DNA from: Bacteroidales bacterium
GTDB lineage: Bacteria; Bacteroidota; Bacteroidia; Bacteroidales; UBA3824
Assembly: GCA_016293845.1 (NCBI GenBank)
Contig: JAEDDH010000002.1
Location: 186,001-250,000 of the forward strand
Direction: 5' to 3'
DNA: 64,000 nucleotides
Positions 33,556 to 41,530 of the stretch are shown one piece after another. Under the pieces are notes generated by a model that did no database searches, was not told the origin of the DNA, and saw nothing but the letters and a program-made list of their open reading frames with translations. The translations under genes were made by a program, and so were the position numbers. The stretch's first letter is position 1; every line of letters starts with the position of its first letter.

Positions 33556-36032
33556 TACTTATATTTTAAATAGTTAAACATATTGTTGATTTCGGAGTCC
33601 ATTTTTGGAATCTCGTATATTCTGTAATTTGAAAATTCAGGATGCAGTATCACAAGGTGCATTTTGTTTACTTTCAGTCCGTAGTTTTTTTCCAAAATGT
33701 ATCGATAAAGGTTTTGTTGGAGGGCATAATGCCAATAACTGATGTCGGGAACGCTTGATAGTCCGTTGCGCCCGTAACGATATATTTTTTCGTCGGGCGA
33801 AGTTTTCTTGCTGCGTTTCCAATCGTAAATATCGAAACTGCTGCCGTTTCGGCATATAAAATCTATCGTTCCGGCGATGCCATACTGCAAGTCGCAAATC
33901 CGCCACTCGGTTCTGAACGGTACTAATGACTTATTGTCGGCAATGAAGTTTCTAAAATACTTCAACTCAGTGGCTATGCTCACTTTCTCATCAATGTTGA
34001 CATATCGTCCCGAAAAGGTAAAATGATAACTGTCAGGCATTTTTTCGTTTTTGAAGTATTTTTCGATAGCGAGATGCAATTGTGTACCCACTTCGCGAGC
34101 CATAGCACCATTAGACTCCCAAGATTCAATAAGTTTAACTTGTTCTTGGATGTTGTTTGTTTTATTTGATGATAAACTAAGAGAATCAAACTCCTTAAAA
34201 AACATTGCCACAAACGTGCTGACAGGTGTCAAAAGACGGTCGCCATATCGGTAAATATGTTCCAATGGTTCGAACACGAGCGAAGCGTCACGTTCGAAAT
34301 ATGTATTTGAGCCATCAATATTTGAATATGATTCCTGCTTTATTTCAACAGGTTTAACAAGTTTTTGAGCATTTTTTTCAGCCTCATTTAGCCTGAAAGA
34401 TTTCTCTATTTGAGGTTCGATTGACGTAGAACCAAAATTATGATTCAATAGTTTTTCCCTATACTTTTCGGCTATCATAACTATCGATTCTGACTTAGTC
34501 CATCGTTTATCTTGCGATGGTGCTGCCATAGGCACAGAACGATGGAATGTCTTGTCGGCAAATGCCATAATACCTTGAATATACGAGATACATTTATCGC
34601 TTTCAAGAAAAACTTGTTTTTCTGAAAATCTGATAACTAACCAACCCAAATTGTTGAACACCTTGTCGCGGTATTCATCACCGCATCCGATATAATGTAT
34701 GGGTGTTCTATCAGTTGCGCTATAAGGTTCATCAATCTCAATATCTATCCGCAAACCAACATTGTACTCGTTTTCAATGATTGCAATATCGGGTTCGTAA
34801 GGTCTTGAACTAAATGTAGTTACTATACTTACATCTCCTAAAACGTTGAAATTACAATCTTTTGGCAATGATTTTTTGAGTTTTGCTTCAAAACTTTCCT
34901 CCATATAGCCACGCAACTGTGCTTTTTTGCGACGGAACGGATATAGGATAGTTCCGTTAGTGGGTATTTTGGTAATAGCATAGGCTGAATTATCAAAAGT
35001 ACCTGAAATTGTGTAGTTGACGAACCGCAGTTCTTCGTTGGAGGTCGCCACACTGCTACTTTTCTTAGCCGTTGGTGTTTTTGGGGTTGTAACAATAGGA
35101 GTTAGTGGAATATATTTTATCTCAGGTTTGGATTCTTCGTAAGATACCATTGATGTAGCAATATTGCTTTTGGACGGTTGTCTGCTGTTTTCGGTATTAT
35201 TACTTGACGGTCGTTTGTTATTGTTCGATTTGGATGATGATCTAATTGCTACTATTATGAGCAATATCACTACATTGATGAATATAATTACCATTGGGGC
35301 GATTGAAGGTTTGTTTTGAGCCTTACCTTTCGTGTTATTGCTTGCGGTTTGGTTGTATCCGTAGTCATAATCTGTAACTGTGTTTTGGCTATTCTGTGAA
35401 GCAATGTCAATTTCAACAACGGGCGTATAAACCGTATCCCAACGGAATGATTTAAAGGCTTTTTCAACAATATTTTTCCATTTATCCGCATCGGGAATAT
35501 TGTAACTTGTGGTCATCATTACAGCCTTTTTGAGGTTGAAAAGATCGTACATAGCAACTTCAACATTACCATATATGCCCGTCCTTATGTAACTGACTTT
35601 TACATAATTGTAGCCGTTCTGCCACAGAACATCCACAACAGGGTTCTTGACCATTTTTTGTGGCGGTGCGATGTTGTTGTATGCCGTTTCGATAAAGAAG
35701 TCGTAATCATCGGTGCTGAAAACCGAACAATCCGCTGAATAAGTTTCATCGTCTTCACAATCAATTACTTGTATCATAATTCGACAATAAGTGTTGAAAC
35801 TTTTTTGTACAATGTCAGACAGACCCTTTTGTTGAAAGACGATAGTGGAGTTGTAGCGTGGAATTATGTTGCTGTCAGCCAATATTTTAGTATAAAAATC
35901 ACCGTCCTTTCTGAGTTCCAATTTGTCAGAAATAGTAATCTTGAATGTGTTTCCAAAATGATACGGGACATCCTTTGCGCTTAAATTTAGACACAAACAG
36001 ATGAAAACCAATATATTAACAAAACACTTCAT
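33555..36032 (-). CDS. Membrane-anchored protein with two PD-(D/E)XK nuclease domains
   Basis: 825 residues. A signal peptide (1-19) is followed by a periplasmic beta-rich domain (about 20-235), one membrane span (245-263, VIIFINVVILLIIVAI), a Ser/Asn/Pro-rich linker (265-335) and a cytoplasmic part. Domain A (about 360-495) looks like a DUF559/Vsr-type PD-(D/E)XK: EPD415IAII, RIDIE432ID434EPY, then NNLGWLVIRFSE. Domain B (about 585-825) is RecB/Cas4-like: LEHIYRYGDRLLTP, GTQLH653LAIE, GTID724F, YD737WK739 and LQQ773NLYRYI. All catalytic positions of B appear intact. I know no described protein with this arrangement. Upstream neighbours are 5 and 11 bp apart, so they are co-translated. A role in DNA defence is an inference only. 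Confidence 0.8.
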   Translation of the reverse strand: MKCFVNILVFICLCLNLSAKDVPYHFGNTFKITISDKLELRKDGDFYTKILADSNIIPRYNSTIVFQQKGLSDIVQKSFNTYCRIMIQVIDCEDDETYSADCSVFSTDDYDFFIETAYNNIAPPQKMVKNPVVDVLWQNGYNYVKVSYIRTGIYGNVEVAMYDLFNLKKAVMMTTSYNIPDADKWKNIVEKAFKSFRWDTVYTPVVEIDIASQNSQNTVTDYDYGYNQTASNNTKGKAQNKPSIAPMVIIFINVVILLIIVAIRSSSKSNNNKRPSSNNTENSRQPSKSNIATSMVSYEESKPEIKYIPLTPIVTTPKTPTAKKSSSVATSNEELRFVNYTISGTFDNSAYAITKIPTNGTILYPFRRKKAQLRGYMEESFEAKLKKSLPKDCNFNVLGDVSIVTTFSSRPYEPDIAIIENEYNVGLRIDIEIDEPYSATDRTPIHYIGCGDEYRDKVFNNLGWLVIRFSEKQVFLESDKCISYIQGIMAFADKTFHRSVPMAAPSQDKRWTKSESIVMIAEKYREKLLNHNFGSTSIEPQIEKSFRLNEAEKNAQKLVKPVEIKQESYSNIDGSNTYFERDASLVFEPLEHIYRYGDRLLTPVSTFVAMFFKEFDSLSLSSNKTNNIQEQVKLIESWESNGAMAREVGTQLHLAIEKYFKNEKMPDSYHFTFSGRYVNIDEKVSIATELKYFRNFIADNKSLVPFRTEWRICDLQYGIAGTIDFICRNGSSFDIYDWKRSKKTSPDEKIYRYGRNGLSSVPDISYWHYALQQNLYRYILEKNYGLKVNKMHLVILHPEFSNYRIYEIPKMDSEINNMFNYLKYK

Positions 36033-36036
36033 AATC

Positions 36037-37053
36037 TTAGTCTGCCATCTCTACTGATTTTGAAATTATCACCATCGCGCCTTGTTCGCTTTCAAATTTT
36101 TGAAAATAATATCCGTCGTATTTGTATGTAGGATATTCTATTTTAGGCACTTGAAGCGGATAGTAAGAACGTCCTACGTATTCTACTTTTGTGCGCAACT
36201 CTGCAAAAATCGCATTCATCGCTGTTTTTGAGTTGAATCCGATTCCAATAAAAGACACGATGTTCTTTTTATGGATATATCCCACAATCGTATTATGTCC
36301 ATTGTTTTCAAAAAGTGTTGCAGTGTAGCCGTTATTTTGCTGTTCCATAAATTGAACAAGGTTTTCTTTACCTGCCGATTTTTTCGCCTCCGAAATATTG
36401 CGGCCCACATTTATTCCGAATTTCGCAATCAGTTCGTCCAATATCTGAGAACGGTTGTCAGATTTCTTGTCCGTTTCAGTATTTAAGTTGGGTTCAGGTG
36501 CTACCGTTGATTCTCCAATAGTGGTAAAACTATTTTTGTAATCGTTGTATTTCTGTTCAAGATTTACAGGTGATATTACGGTAAGTGCTATCAGATAAGG
36601 TGTTTTAATCATAAACGCTCCTTTTGTGTCGACCCCTTGCGTTACGGCATCACCTTCAAGTGCATTGTATCCACCTATTTTTGTCTGTTTCATATTGTAC
36701 AATCCGCCTTGTTGATCCTTCAAAAAAGCCAAAACCTCCGCCTCTGTCCTGTTTCGTATTTCTGTTACTATCAGTTGGTAGAATGTGAAATTCTGTATGT
36801 TACCTTTGTTAACAAAACCACCTACGTTGACAAGGTCTTTGCCCTTATTTTGTGCCGGTGCATCTTCAAAAACGCACGGTGCGCTTATCGAAAAGCCATA
36901 TTCGGCGAAATCGTACGTGTGAGGTTCTTCTTGGGCAGAAGTCTGTGCCTCTAAGGTGTAATTGCTACCGCCGTTTCGATAGTTGTTGCTTGGAGTGCAA
37001 GAAATCTGCACAATCAGTAATAATATGCTGATTAATAGTAAACTATGTTTCAT
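36037..37053 (-). CDS. Lipoprotein with PsbP/DcrB-like domain
   Basis: 338 residues with a lipobox (LLIVQISC). Residues ~45-185 read 'HTYDFAEYGFSISAPCVFED', then 'YNALEGDAV', 'GAFMIKTPYLIALTVISPVN' and end 'YKNSFTTIGE', the outline of DcrB/PsbP-like periplasmic domains. The last ~135 residues form a second, unrecognised beta-rich region (NTIVGYIHKKNIVSFIGIGF, then KVEYVGRSYYPLQVPKIEY). It lies 5 bp before the nuclease gene and 11 bp after the membrane-protein gene. Cell location is probably the outer or inner membrane, facing the periplasm. Confidence 0.7.
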   Translation of the reverse strand: MKHSLLLISILLLIVQISCTPSNNYRNGGSNYTLEAQTSAQEEPHTYDFAEYGFSISAPCVFEDAPAQNKGKDLVNVGGFVNKGNIQNFTFYQLIVTEIRNRTEAEVLAFLKDQQGGLYNMKQTKIGGYNALEGDAVTQGVDTKGAFMIKTPYLIALTVISPVNLEQKYNDYKNSFTTIGESTVAPEPNLNTETDKKSDNRSQILDELIAKFGINVGRNISEAKKSAGKENLVQFMEQQNNGYTATLFENNGHNTIVGYIHKKNIVSFIGIGFNSKTAMNAIFAELRTKVEYVGRSYYPLQVPKIEYPTYKYDGYYFQKFESEQGAMVIISKSVEMAD

Positions 37054-37063
37054 AACTTTTTAA

Positions 37064-38098
37064 TTAGTTTTGGTAATAATTTGATGGATAATTATAATCA
37101 TCGGTAGATGATTTTTGGGAACTATCAGATGATGCGTTATCTATTTTTTCGTCATCTTGATAATCCAATAACAGAGGTTTTGCCTTATCTTTAACATCCA
37201 TATATTTGGTCAAATTAAAATCAGACTGCATCAATAGCGAATACAACTCATTGGATAAAGCCACTTTTTCGGCATCGTATGGTTGGACAAAGTTTTTAGG
37301 ATTAAGTTTGCTTTTTAAATCATTGTAATCCCATTCGTCTAACAGATTTATATCTAATTTAGCCTCTGCCACTTTTGCTAATTCAACTAATGTTTTGTGA
37401 TCATCACGATTAGTATTCAATAATTTAGAATAAATCGCATTTGCATTTTCCACTTTTTCTTTGTTGTAGTTATCCACAAAGTTGGCGGGATTACAAAGCC
37501 TGATGAGCCTGTCGTACATCGGTTCTGTAAAATATTCTTTACCGATTAAGTTGGGTGTATTTCTTTTGGATGTTTCAACTGTTGGTTGTTGTGGAACGGT
37601 GGCATAATTCATCGGTATAGGTTGCTGAATTATAATTGGTTGCTGATAAACAGGCTGTTGCGGAGCAGATTGCTTTCGTTCAAATTTAGGGAAAATCGGT
37701 TTGCCATTGATTTTTCTCTCGCACAGGACAAAAAATAATGTTGCAATAGCCGCGCATAAAAATGTTATGAACACCGCTTCTTCTCTCTCAGAACCGGAAG
37801 AAGAAGCAAAGTAAGTTATTAGACCACCACTTGTCACAATTGTAAAGAGCAATCCGAAAAACTCCAACCATTTGTTTGATTCAGGACGTTTTGCTCTCCA
37901 AAAGCAAACAGCGCACGGAACAATTAGTGCCAAGGATTCCATTCCTTCGTGACGATATGAGTTTAATCCTTTTATAACCCCTGAAACAATTGCAATGACA
38001 TATAGCCACGCCAATACCTTCATTCCCTTTCGGTTGTTTACTGCCCAAATATGCAGACCAAAATGCAATAGAATTAATATTCCTGCTACAAATTCCAT
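37064..38098 (-). CDS. Five-span membrane protein with duplicated cytoplasmic motif
   Basis: 344 residues. Five hydrophobic spans lie at about 2-20, 25-46, 52-69, 78-99 and 106-127. A Gln/Pro-rich linker follows (QPIIIQQPIPMNYATVPQQP). The soluble tail contains two copies of one ~45-residue motif: LCNPANFVDNYNKEKVENAN and KLNPKNFVQPYDAEKVALSN, each followed by YS.LL. I do not recognise the family. It is the first gene of the cluster, transcribed from a -7 box about 90 bp upstream, and lies 11 bp before the lipoprotein gene. It may anchor or gate the nuclease protein; that is inferred from position only. Confidence 0.72.
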   Translation of the reverse strand: MEFVAGILILLHFGLHIWAVNNRKGMKVLAWLYVIAIVSGVIKGLNSYRHEGMESLALIVPCAVCFWRAKRPESNKWLEFFGLLFTIVTSGGLITYFASSSGSEREEAVFITFLCAAIATLFFVLCERKINGKPIFPKFERKQSAPQQPVYQQPIIIQQPIPMNYATVPQQPTVETSKRNTPNLIGKEYFTEPMYDRLIRLCNPANFVDNYNKEKVENANAIYSKLLNTNRDDHKTLVELAKVAEAKLDINLLDEWDYNDLKSKLNPKNFVQPYDAEKVALSNELYSLLMQSDFNLTKYMDVKDKAKPLLLDYQDDEKIDNASSDSSQKSSTDDYNYPSNYYQN

Positions 38099-38189
38099 TT
38101 TTGTATTATTTTAATTGTTTAACATCTTTTCCCCTTAGTGTCATCTTTACCCCTAAGGTTACACTTTAATATTATATATTTTATTTCTC

Positions 38190-38197
38190 CAAAGTTA
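38190..38197 (-). promoter_or_regulatory. -7 box of the membrane-nuclease cluster
   Basis: TAACTTTG on the minus strand, 91 nt before the ATG at 38098. The leader holds a CCTTAG...CTAAGG inverted repeat (about 38136-38157) that could be an operator or an RNA hairpin. Confidence 0.5.
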
Positions 38198-38309
38198 AAT
38201 CACAAATCATTACGCTGAGTAATAATTGTGTATCAAGATTTTAGACATATTGTCCAATAATTTTAGACAATTTGTTCCTTTTGCGGTTTTGAAAGGATGG
38301 TTAAACAAA

Positions 38310-38485
38310 GAAAGCGCAAACCGCATATACTATTATATCTGTTTTTCGAGGTTGTGAGAGATACCTTAGTACAAGGATATAATTACAACGGTTTACGCCT
38401 ATGGGTAGGCGAAACCGTTATGCAATCATCTTGTACTAATCTGAAACTCTCACATTTCGAAAAACAAGAAAAGCATAACGCTTTC
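38310..38485. ncRNA. 176-nt nested hairpin, possible structured RNA or MITE
   Basis: Five nested pairs share one apex: GAAAGCG (38310) with CGCTTTC (38479), TGTTTTTCGA (38340) with TCGAAAAACA (38457), GTGAGAG (38354) with CTCTCAC (38447), TTAGTACAAG (38366) with CTTGTACTAA (38430), and AACGGTTTACGCC (38387) with GGCGAAACCGTT (38408). The loop is ATGGGTA plus flanking bases. Internal bulges separate the helices. The structure lies between the cluster promoter and the serine hydrolase gene. The 540-bp gap has no convincing gene. Confidence 0.55.
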
Positions 38486-38503
38486 GTAAAAATCTTTTAC
38501 TAT

Positions 38504-38540
38504 GTCGGATGCCGGGGGTGTTGAGCCGGATATCCGAAAC
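38504..38540. other. Second small hairpin next to the 176-nt hairpin
   Basis: TCGGA and CCGG at about 38505-38515 pair with CCGG and TCCGA at about 38526-38536 around a GTGTTGA-type loop. A third weaker hairpin (GTTTTTG / CAAAAAC) follows at about 38574-38605. No T run marks either as a clear terminator. Confidence 0.35.
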
Positions 38541-38637
38541 AAATATACGGATTTTTACTAAACGGTGTTTGTGGTTTTTGAGAAATTTTATGAATTTTCA
38601 AAAACAAAATGATTCGGTGTCAACTTGTCATCATCTA

Positions 38638-39840
38638 CTACTCCCTCTCCTTAACCAAAAGATACAATTGATCGTGTATTTTTGTCCTAACGTCGAGTTT
38701 TGAAATCAGGGTGCTGCGGCAGGGGAAGGTGCTGTTGCAGAGAAAAACTATCAGCAGACCATTTTCTGGGTCGGCCCAAGTGAACGAACCCGTAAAGCCT
38801 GTGTGTCCGAAACTTAGGCGGCTTGCCATCTTGCTCGGTGTGCCGTTGATGGCGGTGTCGAGAGGGGTTTTGTCAAACACCAATCCGCGGCGGTTGTCGG
38901 GATATGCCTGTGTGGTGAACTTGTCTACGGTTTCGGGTTTGAGATATTCTATATTGTTGTAACTGCCTTTGTTTAAATACATTTGCATAAGTACGGCAAG
39001 GTCTTGTGCGCGTCCAAAAAGTCCCGCGTGAGCCGACACTCCGCCCATAAGAGCCGCGCCTTCGTCGTGCACGGTGCCTTGTACAATGGTCTTGCGCCAA
39101 ATGGTGTCGTTTTCAGTGGGGGCTATGAGTCCTTTTGGGTAATAGCGCAACGGATTGAAACACAGTTTGATATCGAGCGGACGGTAAAACTCGTCGATGA
39201 GGAACTGTTCAAATTCTTTGTTGTAATACTCTTTTACGAGGGCAGGGTAGAGGTAGAATCCAAGGTCGGAATATAGATAGTTGCCACGCTCGTTGAGTTT
39301 TTCGTTGCAGATGGCCTCACGGATTTGTGTGCGGGCGTTTTCGGCATCGAAAGTAGGCGAATTGAGGAGTTCAAAAGATATTGTGGCAAGTTTTCCGCGG
39401 AGGTTGAGCCACGGTTTGAAACCCGCCTGATGGGCGAGGGCGTCGCCGAGGGTTGCACCGTTGGTGTCGAGGTTGAAATATTCGCAGAGAGGTTTTTCGA
39501 GGTCGATTTTGCCGTCTTGATACATCCGCATAAGGCACGGCGCACCGGCGGCAATCTTGGTGATTGAGGCAAAATCGTAGAAAGTGTTCATACTCACAGG
39601 CGTAACGCTGTCGTAATCAATGTATCCGTAGCATTTGTTGATGATGATATGACCGTTTTTGGCAGCCAAAAGGCGGCACCCGGGCATAGCACGCTGATGA
39701 ATAGCGTCGGTGATAATGCTGTCGATATTTCTCAGGTGAGGTTCGTCGGGCGGTACAAGGCGGTTTTCGAGCGTTGCCACAGGGCGGTAGCAACCAGATA
39801 TTGACGTGATTATAAGGATTATAGCAGATAATAGTTTCAT
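38638..39840 (-). CDS. Beta-lactamase-family serine hydrolase, lipoprotein
   Basis: 400 residues with a lipobox (IITSISGC). Class C beta-lactamase/DD-peptidase fold (PF00144): the catalytic SITK box near residue 92 (DFASITKIAA), the Tyr motif YSDLGF near 196, and HTGFTGSF near 345, corresponding to the KTG-like third motif. Related Bacteroidota lipoproteins are often fused to family 3 hydrolases, or act as esterases or peptidoglycan-related enzymes; the substrate is unknown. It has its own promoter and shows no operon partners. Confidence 0.88.
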   Translation of the reverse strand: MKLLSAIILIITSISGCYRPVATLENRLVPPDEPHLRNIDSIITDAIHQRAMPGCRLLAAKNGHIIINKCYGYIDYDSVTPVSMNTFYDFASITKIAAGAPCLMRMYQDGKIDLEKPLCEYFNLDTNGATLGDALAHQAGFKPWLNLRGKLATISFELLNSPTFDAENARTQIREAICNEKLNERGNYLYSDLGFYLYPALVKEYYNKEFEQFLIDEFYRPLDIKLCFNPLRYYPKGLIAPTENDTIWRKTIVQGTVHDEGAALMGGVSAHAGLFGRAQDLAVLMQMYLNKGSYNNIEYLKPETVDKFTTQAYPDNRRGLVFDKTPLDTAINGTPSKMASRLSFGHTGFTGSFTWADPENGLLIVFLCNSTFPCRSTLISKLDVRTKIHDQLYLLVKERE

Positions 39841-39866
39841 TGGTGTGTGTTAATTATTTCGAGGGG

Positions 39867-39874
39867 CAAAGATA
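39867..39874 (-). promoter_or_regulatory. -7 box of the serine hydrolase gene
   Basis: TATCTTTG on the minus strand, 26 nt before the ATG at 39840. Confidence 0.55.
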
Positions 39875-39900
39875 TTTTTTTTGCGGCCATATTGAAAAAT

Positions 39901-39947
39901 TATAATCCGCTATTTCTGCATTTTTTTTGCAGATTTAGCGGATTATA
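39901..39947. terminator. Strong terminator with 12-bp stem
   Basis: TATAATCCGCTA (39901-39912) pairs perfectly with TAGCGGATTATA (39936-39947), with an inner TGCA / TTGCAG stem around an eight-T stretch. It ends the lipoprotein transcript (minus strand). Confidence 0.75.
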
Positions 39948-39952
39948 GATTG

Positions 39953-40339
39953 CTAATCGTTGTTGTATTTGAATGCAACAGCCTTAATGCCAATGGCATC
40001 GCCCGAAGTGGAACCAACTGTGCCTGTGGTAGATATCGAACCTACGAAATAAGAATTTCCAAGTATTATTATTCCATCACCACCAAGTTCACGTGTTTTG
40101 TCTTTAACCTGTTTTAGGCAATACTCATATTGGCGATCGTTGCAGGTGATAATAGCGATTTCGGTATAATCCTTAGGTGGTGTTTTTGTAATAAATACTT
40201 CAACCTCAGCATCTTCTGATTTAACAGGATATGTAATGTCGGTAAGGGATATGACAGTTCCGTGATCTCTTAATTTGTCCATCGCTTTGCATCCACACAG
40301 CGAAACTGATAACAGAAATACTAATAATTTTAACTTCAT
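39953..40339 (-). CDS. Small lipoprotein of unknown function
   Basis: 128 residues with a lipobox (VSLCGC). The mature part reads 'EVFITKTPPKDYTEIAIITC', then a helix 'VKDKTRELGGDGIIILG' and a closing strand 'AIGIKAVAFKYN'. This outline resembles the RcsF/YbjQ-like fold of small envelope sensor lipoproteins, but that is a weak structural guess. It has its own -7 box and a strong terminator, so it is monocistronic. Confidence 0.7.
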   Translation of the reverse strand: MKLKLLVFLLSVSLCGCKAMDKLRDHGTVISLTDITYPVKSEDAEVEVFITKTPPKDYTEIAIITCNDRQYEYCLKQVKDKTRELGGDGIIILGNSYFVGSISTTGTVGSTSGDAIGIKAVAFKYNND

Positions 40340-40370
40340 ACTATATTGTTTTATGGTGTAAATAATAGTT

Positions 40371-40378
40371 CAAAAGTA
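40371..40378 (-). promoter_or_regulatory. -7 box of the small lipoprotein gene
   Basis: TACTTTTG on the minus strand, 31 nt before the ATG at 40339. Confidence 0.55.
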
Positions 40379-40403
40379 GTAATTGTTTATATTGTTGAGA
40401 AAT

Positions 40404-40820
40404 CTACGAAACAACTTTCTCTAAGAAATTGTCCAAATCTATGACATTAATGTACGGGAAAGGTAATGATTTAAGTACGTTGAAATGAGAGTCTTCCGAA
40501 ACAATTACATCAGCCCCGGCAGCAAAAGCGCAGTCAACAAATTTATTGTCGTCGGGGTCGTCGATAATTACTCGCATTCTAAAATGTGGGTCAACAAACC
40601 TAACATTTGTTTGGTTGATGAGCAAAAGAATGATATTTTCGGCTATTTGGGCGGTTGTTTGCTGCTCTATGATTTCCTGATATTCTTCCAATATTTCGTT
40701 TGAAACACACAAAACAAATTTTTTCCCAAGAAAAGCATCCCATATTGGACGGTAGGGACTTTTTTTGGGGATAATCTGAATCAGACAGTTAGTATCAATT
40801 ACAACAGGTTTGTTCCACAT
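40404..40820 (-). CDS. PIN-domain toxin
   Basis: 138 residues of the 'putative toxin-antitoxin component, PIN family' type. Metal-binding acids are visible: VVIDTNCLIQ near 7-16, the glutamate in NEILEEYQEI near 41-50, DDPDDNKFVDCAFAAGA near 87-103, and VSEDSHF near 109. PIN toxins are Mg-dependent RNases. The antitoxin gene precedes it by 1 bp, so the two are co-translated. All key acids are present, so the toxin is probably active. Confidence 0.88.
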   Translation of the reverse strand: MWNKPVVIDTNCLIQIIPKKSPYRPIWDAFLGKKFVLCVSNEILEEYQEIIEQQTTAQIAENIILLLINQTNVRFVDPHFRMRVIIDDPDDNKFVDCAFAAGADVIVSEDSHFNVLKSLPFPYINVIDLDNFLEKVVS

Positions 40821-40821
40821 A

Positions 40822-41040
40822 TTATTTATACGGCGTTCTTAAATGTTTGCCACGCCAATCTTTGAGTTTCTGTTCATTCCATTTGCCAGAATCCCAAAGT
40901 TCGTCCATTTCGGCATCTACAATGGCGGCGTAAAACTTTGATAATTGCTCTTTCAACATATCAAGAGTTTTCTCTGTCTTGATGTGCGACGCCATATTCA
41001 ATACGTGAATCTGACCTTGTGTAAAAGTAACGGTTTGCAT
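40822..41040 (-). CDS. Antitoxin partner of the PIN toxin
   Basis: 72 residues from the ATG at 41040 (MQTVTFTQGQIHVLNMASHI); the upstream in-frame codons overlap the -7 box at 41068-41075. The N-terminus looks like a short beta strand and helix DNA-binding region, and the C-terminal 'WDSGKWNEQKLKDWRGKHLR' is the tail that would wrap the toxin. It is recognised mainly by position and size; the same small protein accompanies PIN toxins in other Bacteroidota. Confidence 0.75.
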   Translation of the reverse strand: MQTVTFTQGQIHVLNMASHIKTEKTLDMLKEQLSKFYAAIVDAEMDELWDSGKWNEQKLKDWRGKHLRTPYK

Positions 41041-41067
41041 ATTTGATGTTTTAATAATTGTTTTTCG

Positions 41068-41075
41068 CAAAGATA
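41068..41075 (-). promoter_or_regulatory. -7 box of the PIN toxin-antitoxin operon
   Basis: TATCTTTG on the minus strand, 27 nt before the antitoxin ATG. Confidence 0.6.
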
Positions 41076-41144
41076 CAAAAGATTTTGGATTTTAGAATCA
41101 TCTTTTTTGAAAAATATCCTTATCCGTATCTACCACACCCCCTC

Positions 41145-41170
41145 TATATCTTCACCTGCAAATACACATT
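41145..41170. repeat. 26-bp direct repeat, copy 1
   Basis: Identical to 42560-42585. On the minus strand this copy encodes INVYLQVKI and a stop, preceded by SFTQQLKTE. That is the end of an outer-membrane protein like the one whose true 3' end forms copy 2, and the sequence upstream is closed by stops. See the finding on the flanked segment. Confidence 0.7.
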
Positions 41171-41256
41171 AATCTCGGTTTTCAACTGTTGGGTAAAACT
41201 TCACTACAAAATAGAGAAATCAAGTATTGTGCTTTTTGGGTATAGTGCATTTTATT

Positions 41257-41530
41257 TCATAAAGTATATATTATATCATCGCTCTTTTGCAGCATATCAT
41301 TGTTGTTTATTTGTTTATTGTGTTGAAATAACCACTTAAAAAAGAAAAAGCATAACAAACCAACCTCAACTATTACAAAAGTCCATATACTCCACGTTTC
41401 TGCGTGAACTTCACAACGATACCATCTTGCTATTTCAATTTGTTCAAAATCTTCTCTATTACTAAGTTCATTGTCATATTTATATGTTCCGTAATCCGAA
41501 GATGGAGCAAATGAGTTGTTATAATATTTT
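41257..41530 (-). pseudogene. Fragment of a small membrane protein (uncertain)
   Basis: The minus-strand frame ending at 41257 reads coherently for ~90 codons: YYNNSFAPSSDYGTYKYDNE, REDFEQIEIARWYRCEVHAE, then a membrane span (WTFVIVEVGLLCFFFFKWLF). It has no Met start here, and continues only as antisense of the AlbA_2 gene. I read it as the 3' part of a gene cut by that gene's arrival. It might be chance coding. Confidence 0.3.

Noticed and set aside
38351..38389. A CRISPR-repeat-like segment (GTTGTG ... ACAAC) inside the hairpin
   Set aside because: It occurs once, without spacers, and no cas gene lies in the window. The pairing is with the other hairpin arm, not a repeat array.
38297..38524. 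Short open frames across the 176-nt hairpin
   Set aside because: The inverted repeat creates them; composition is not protein-like.
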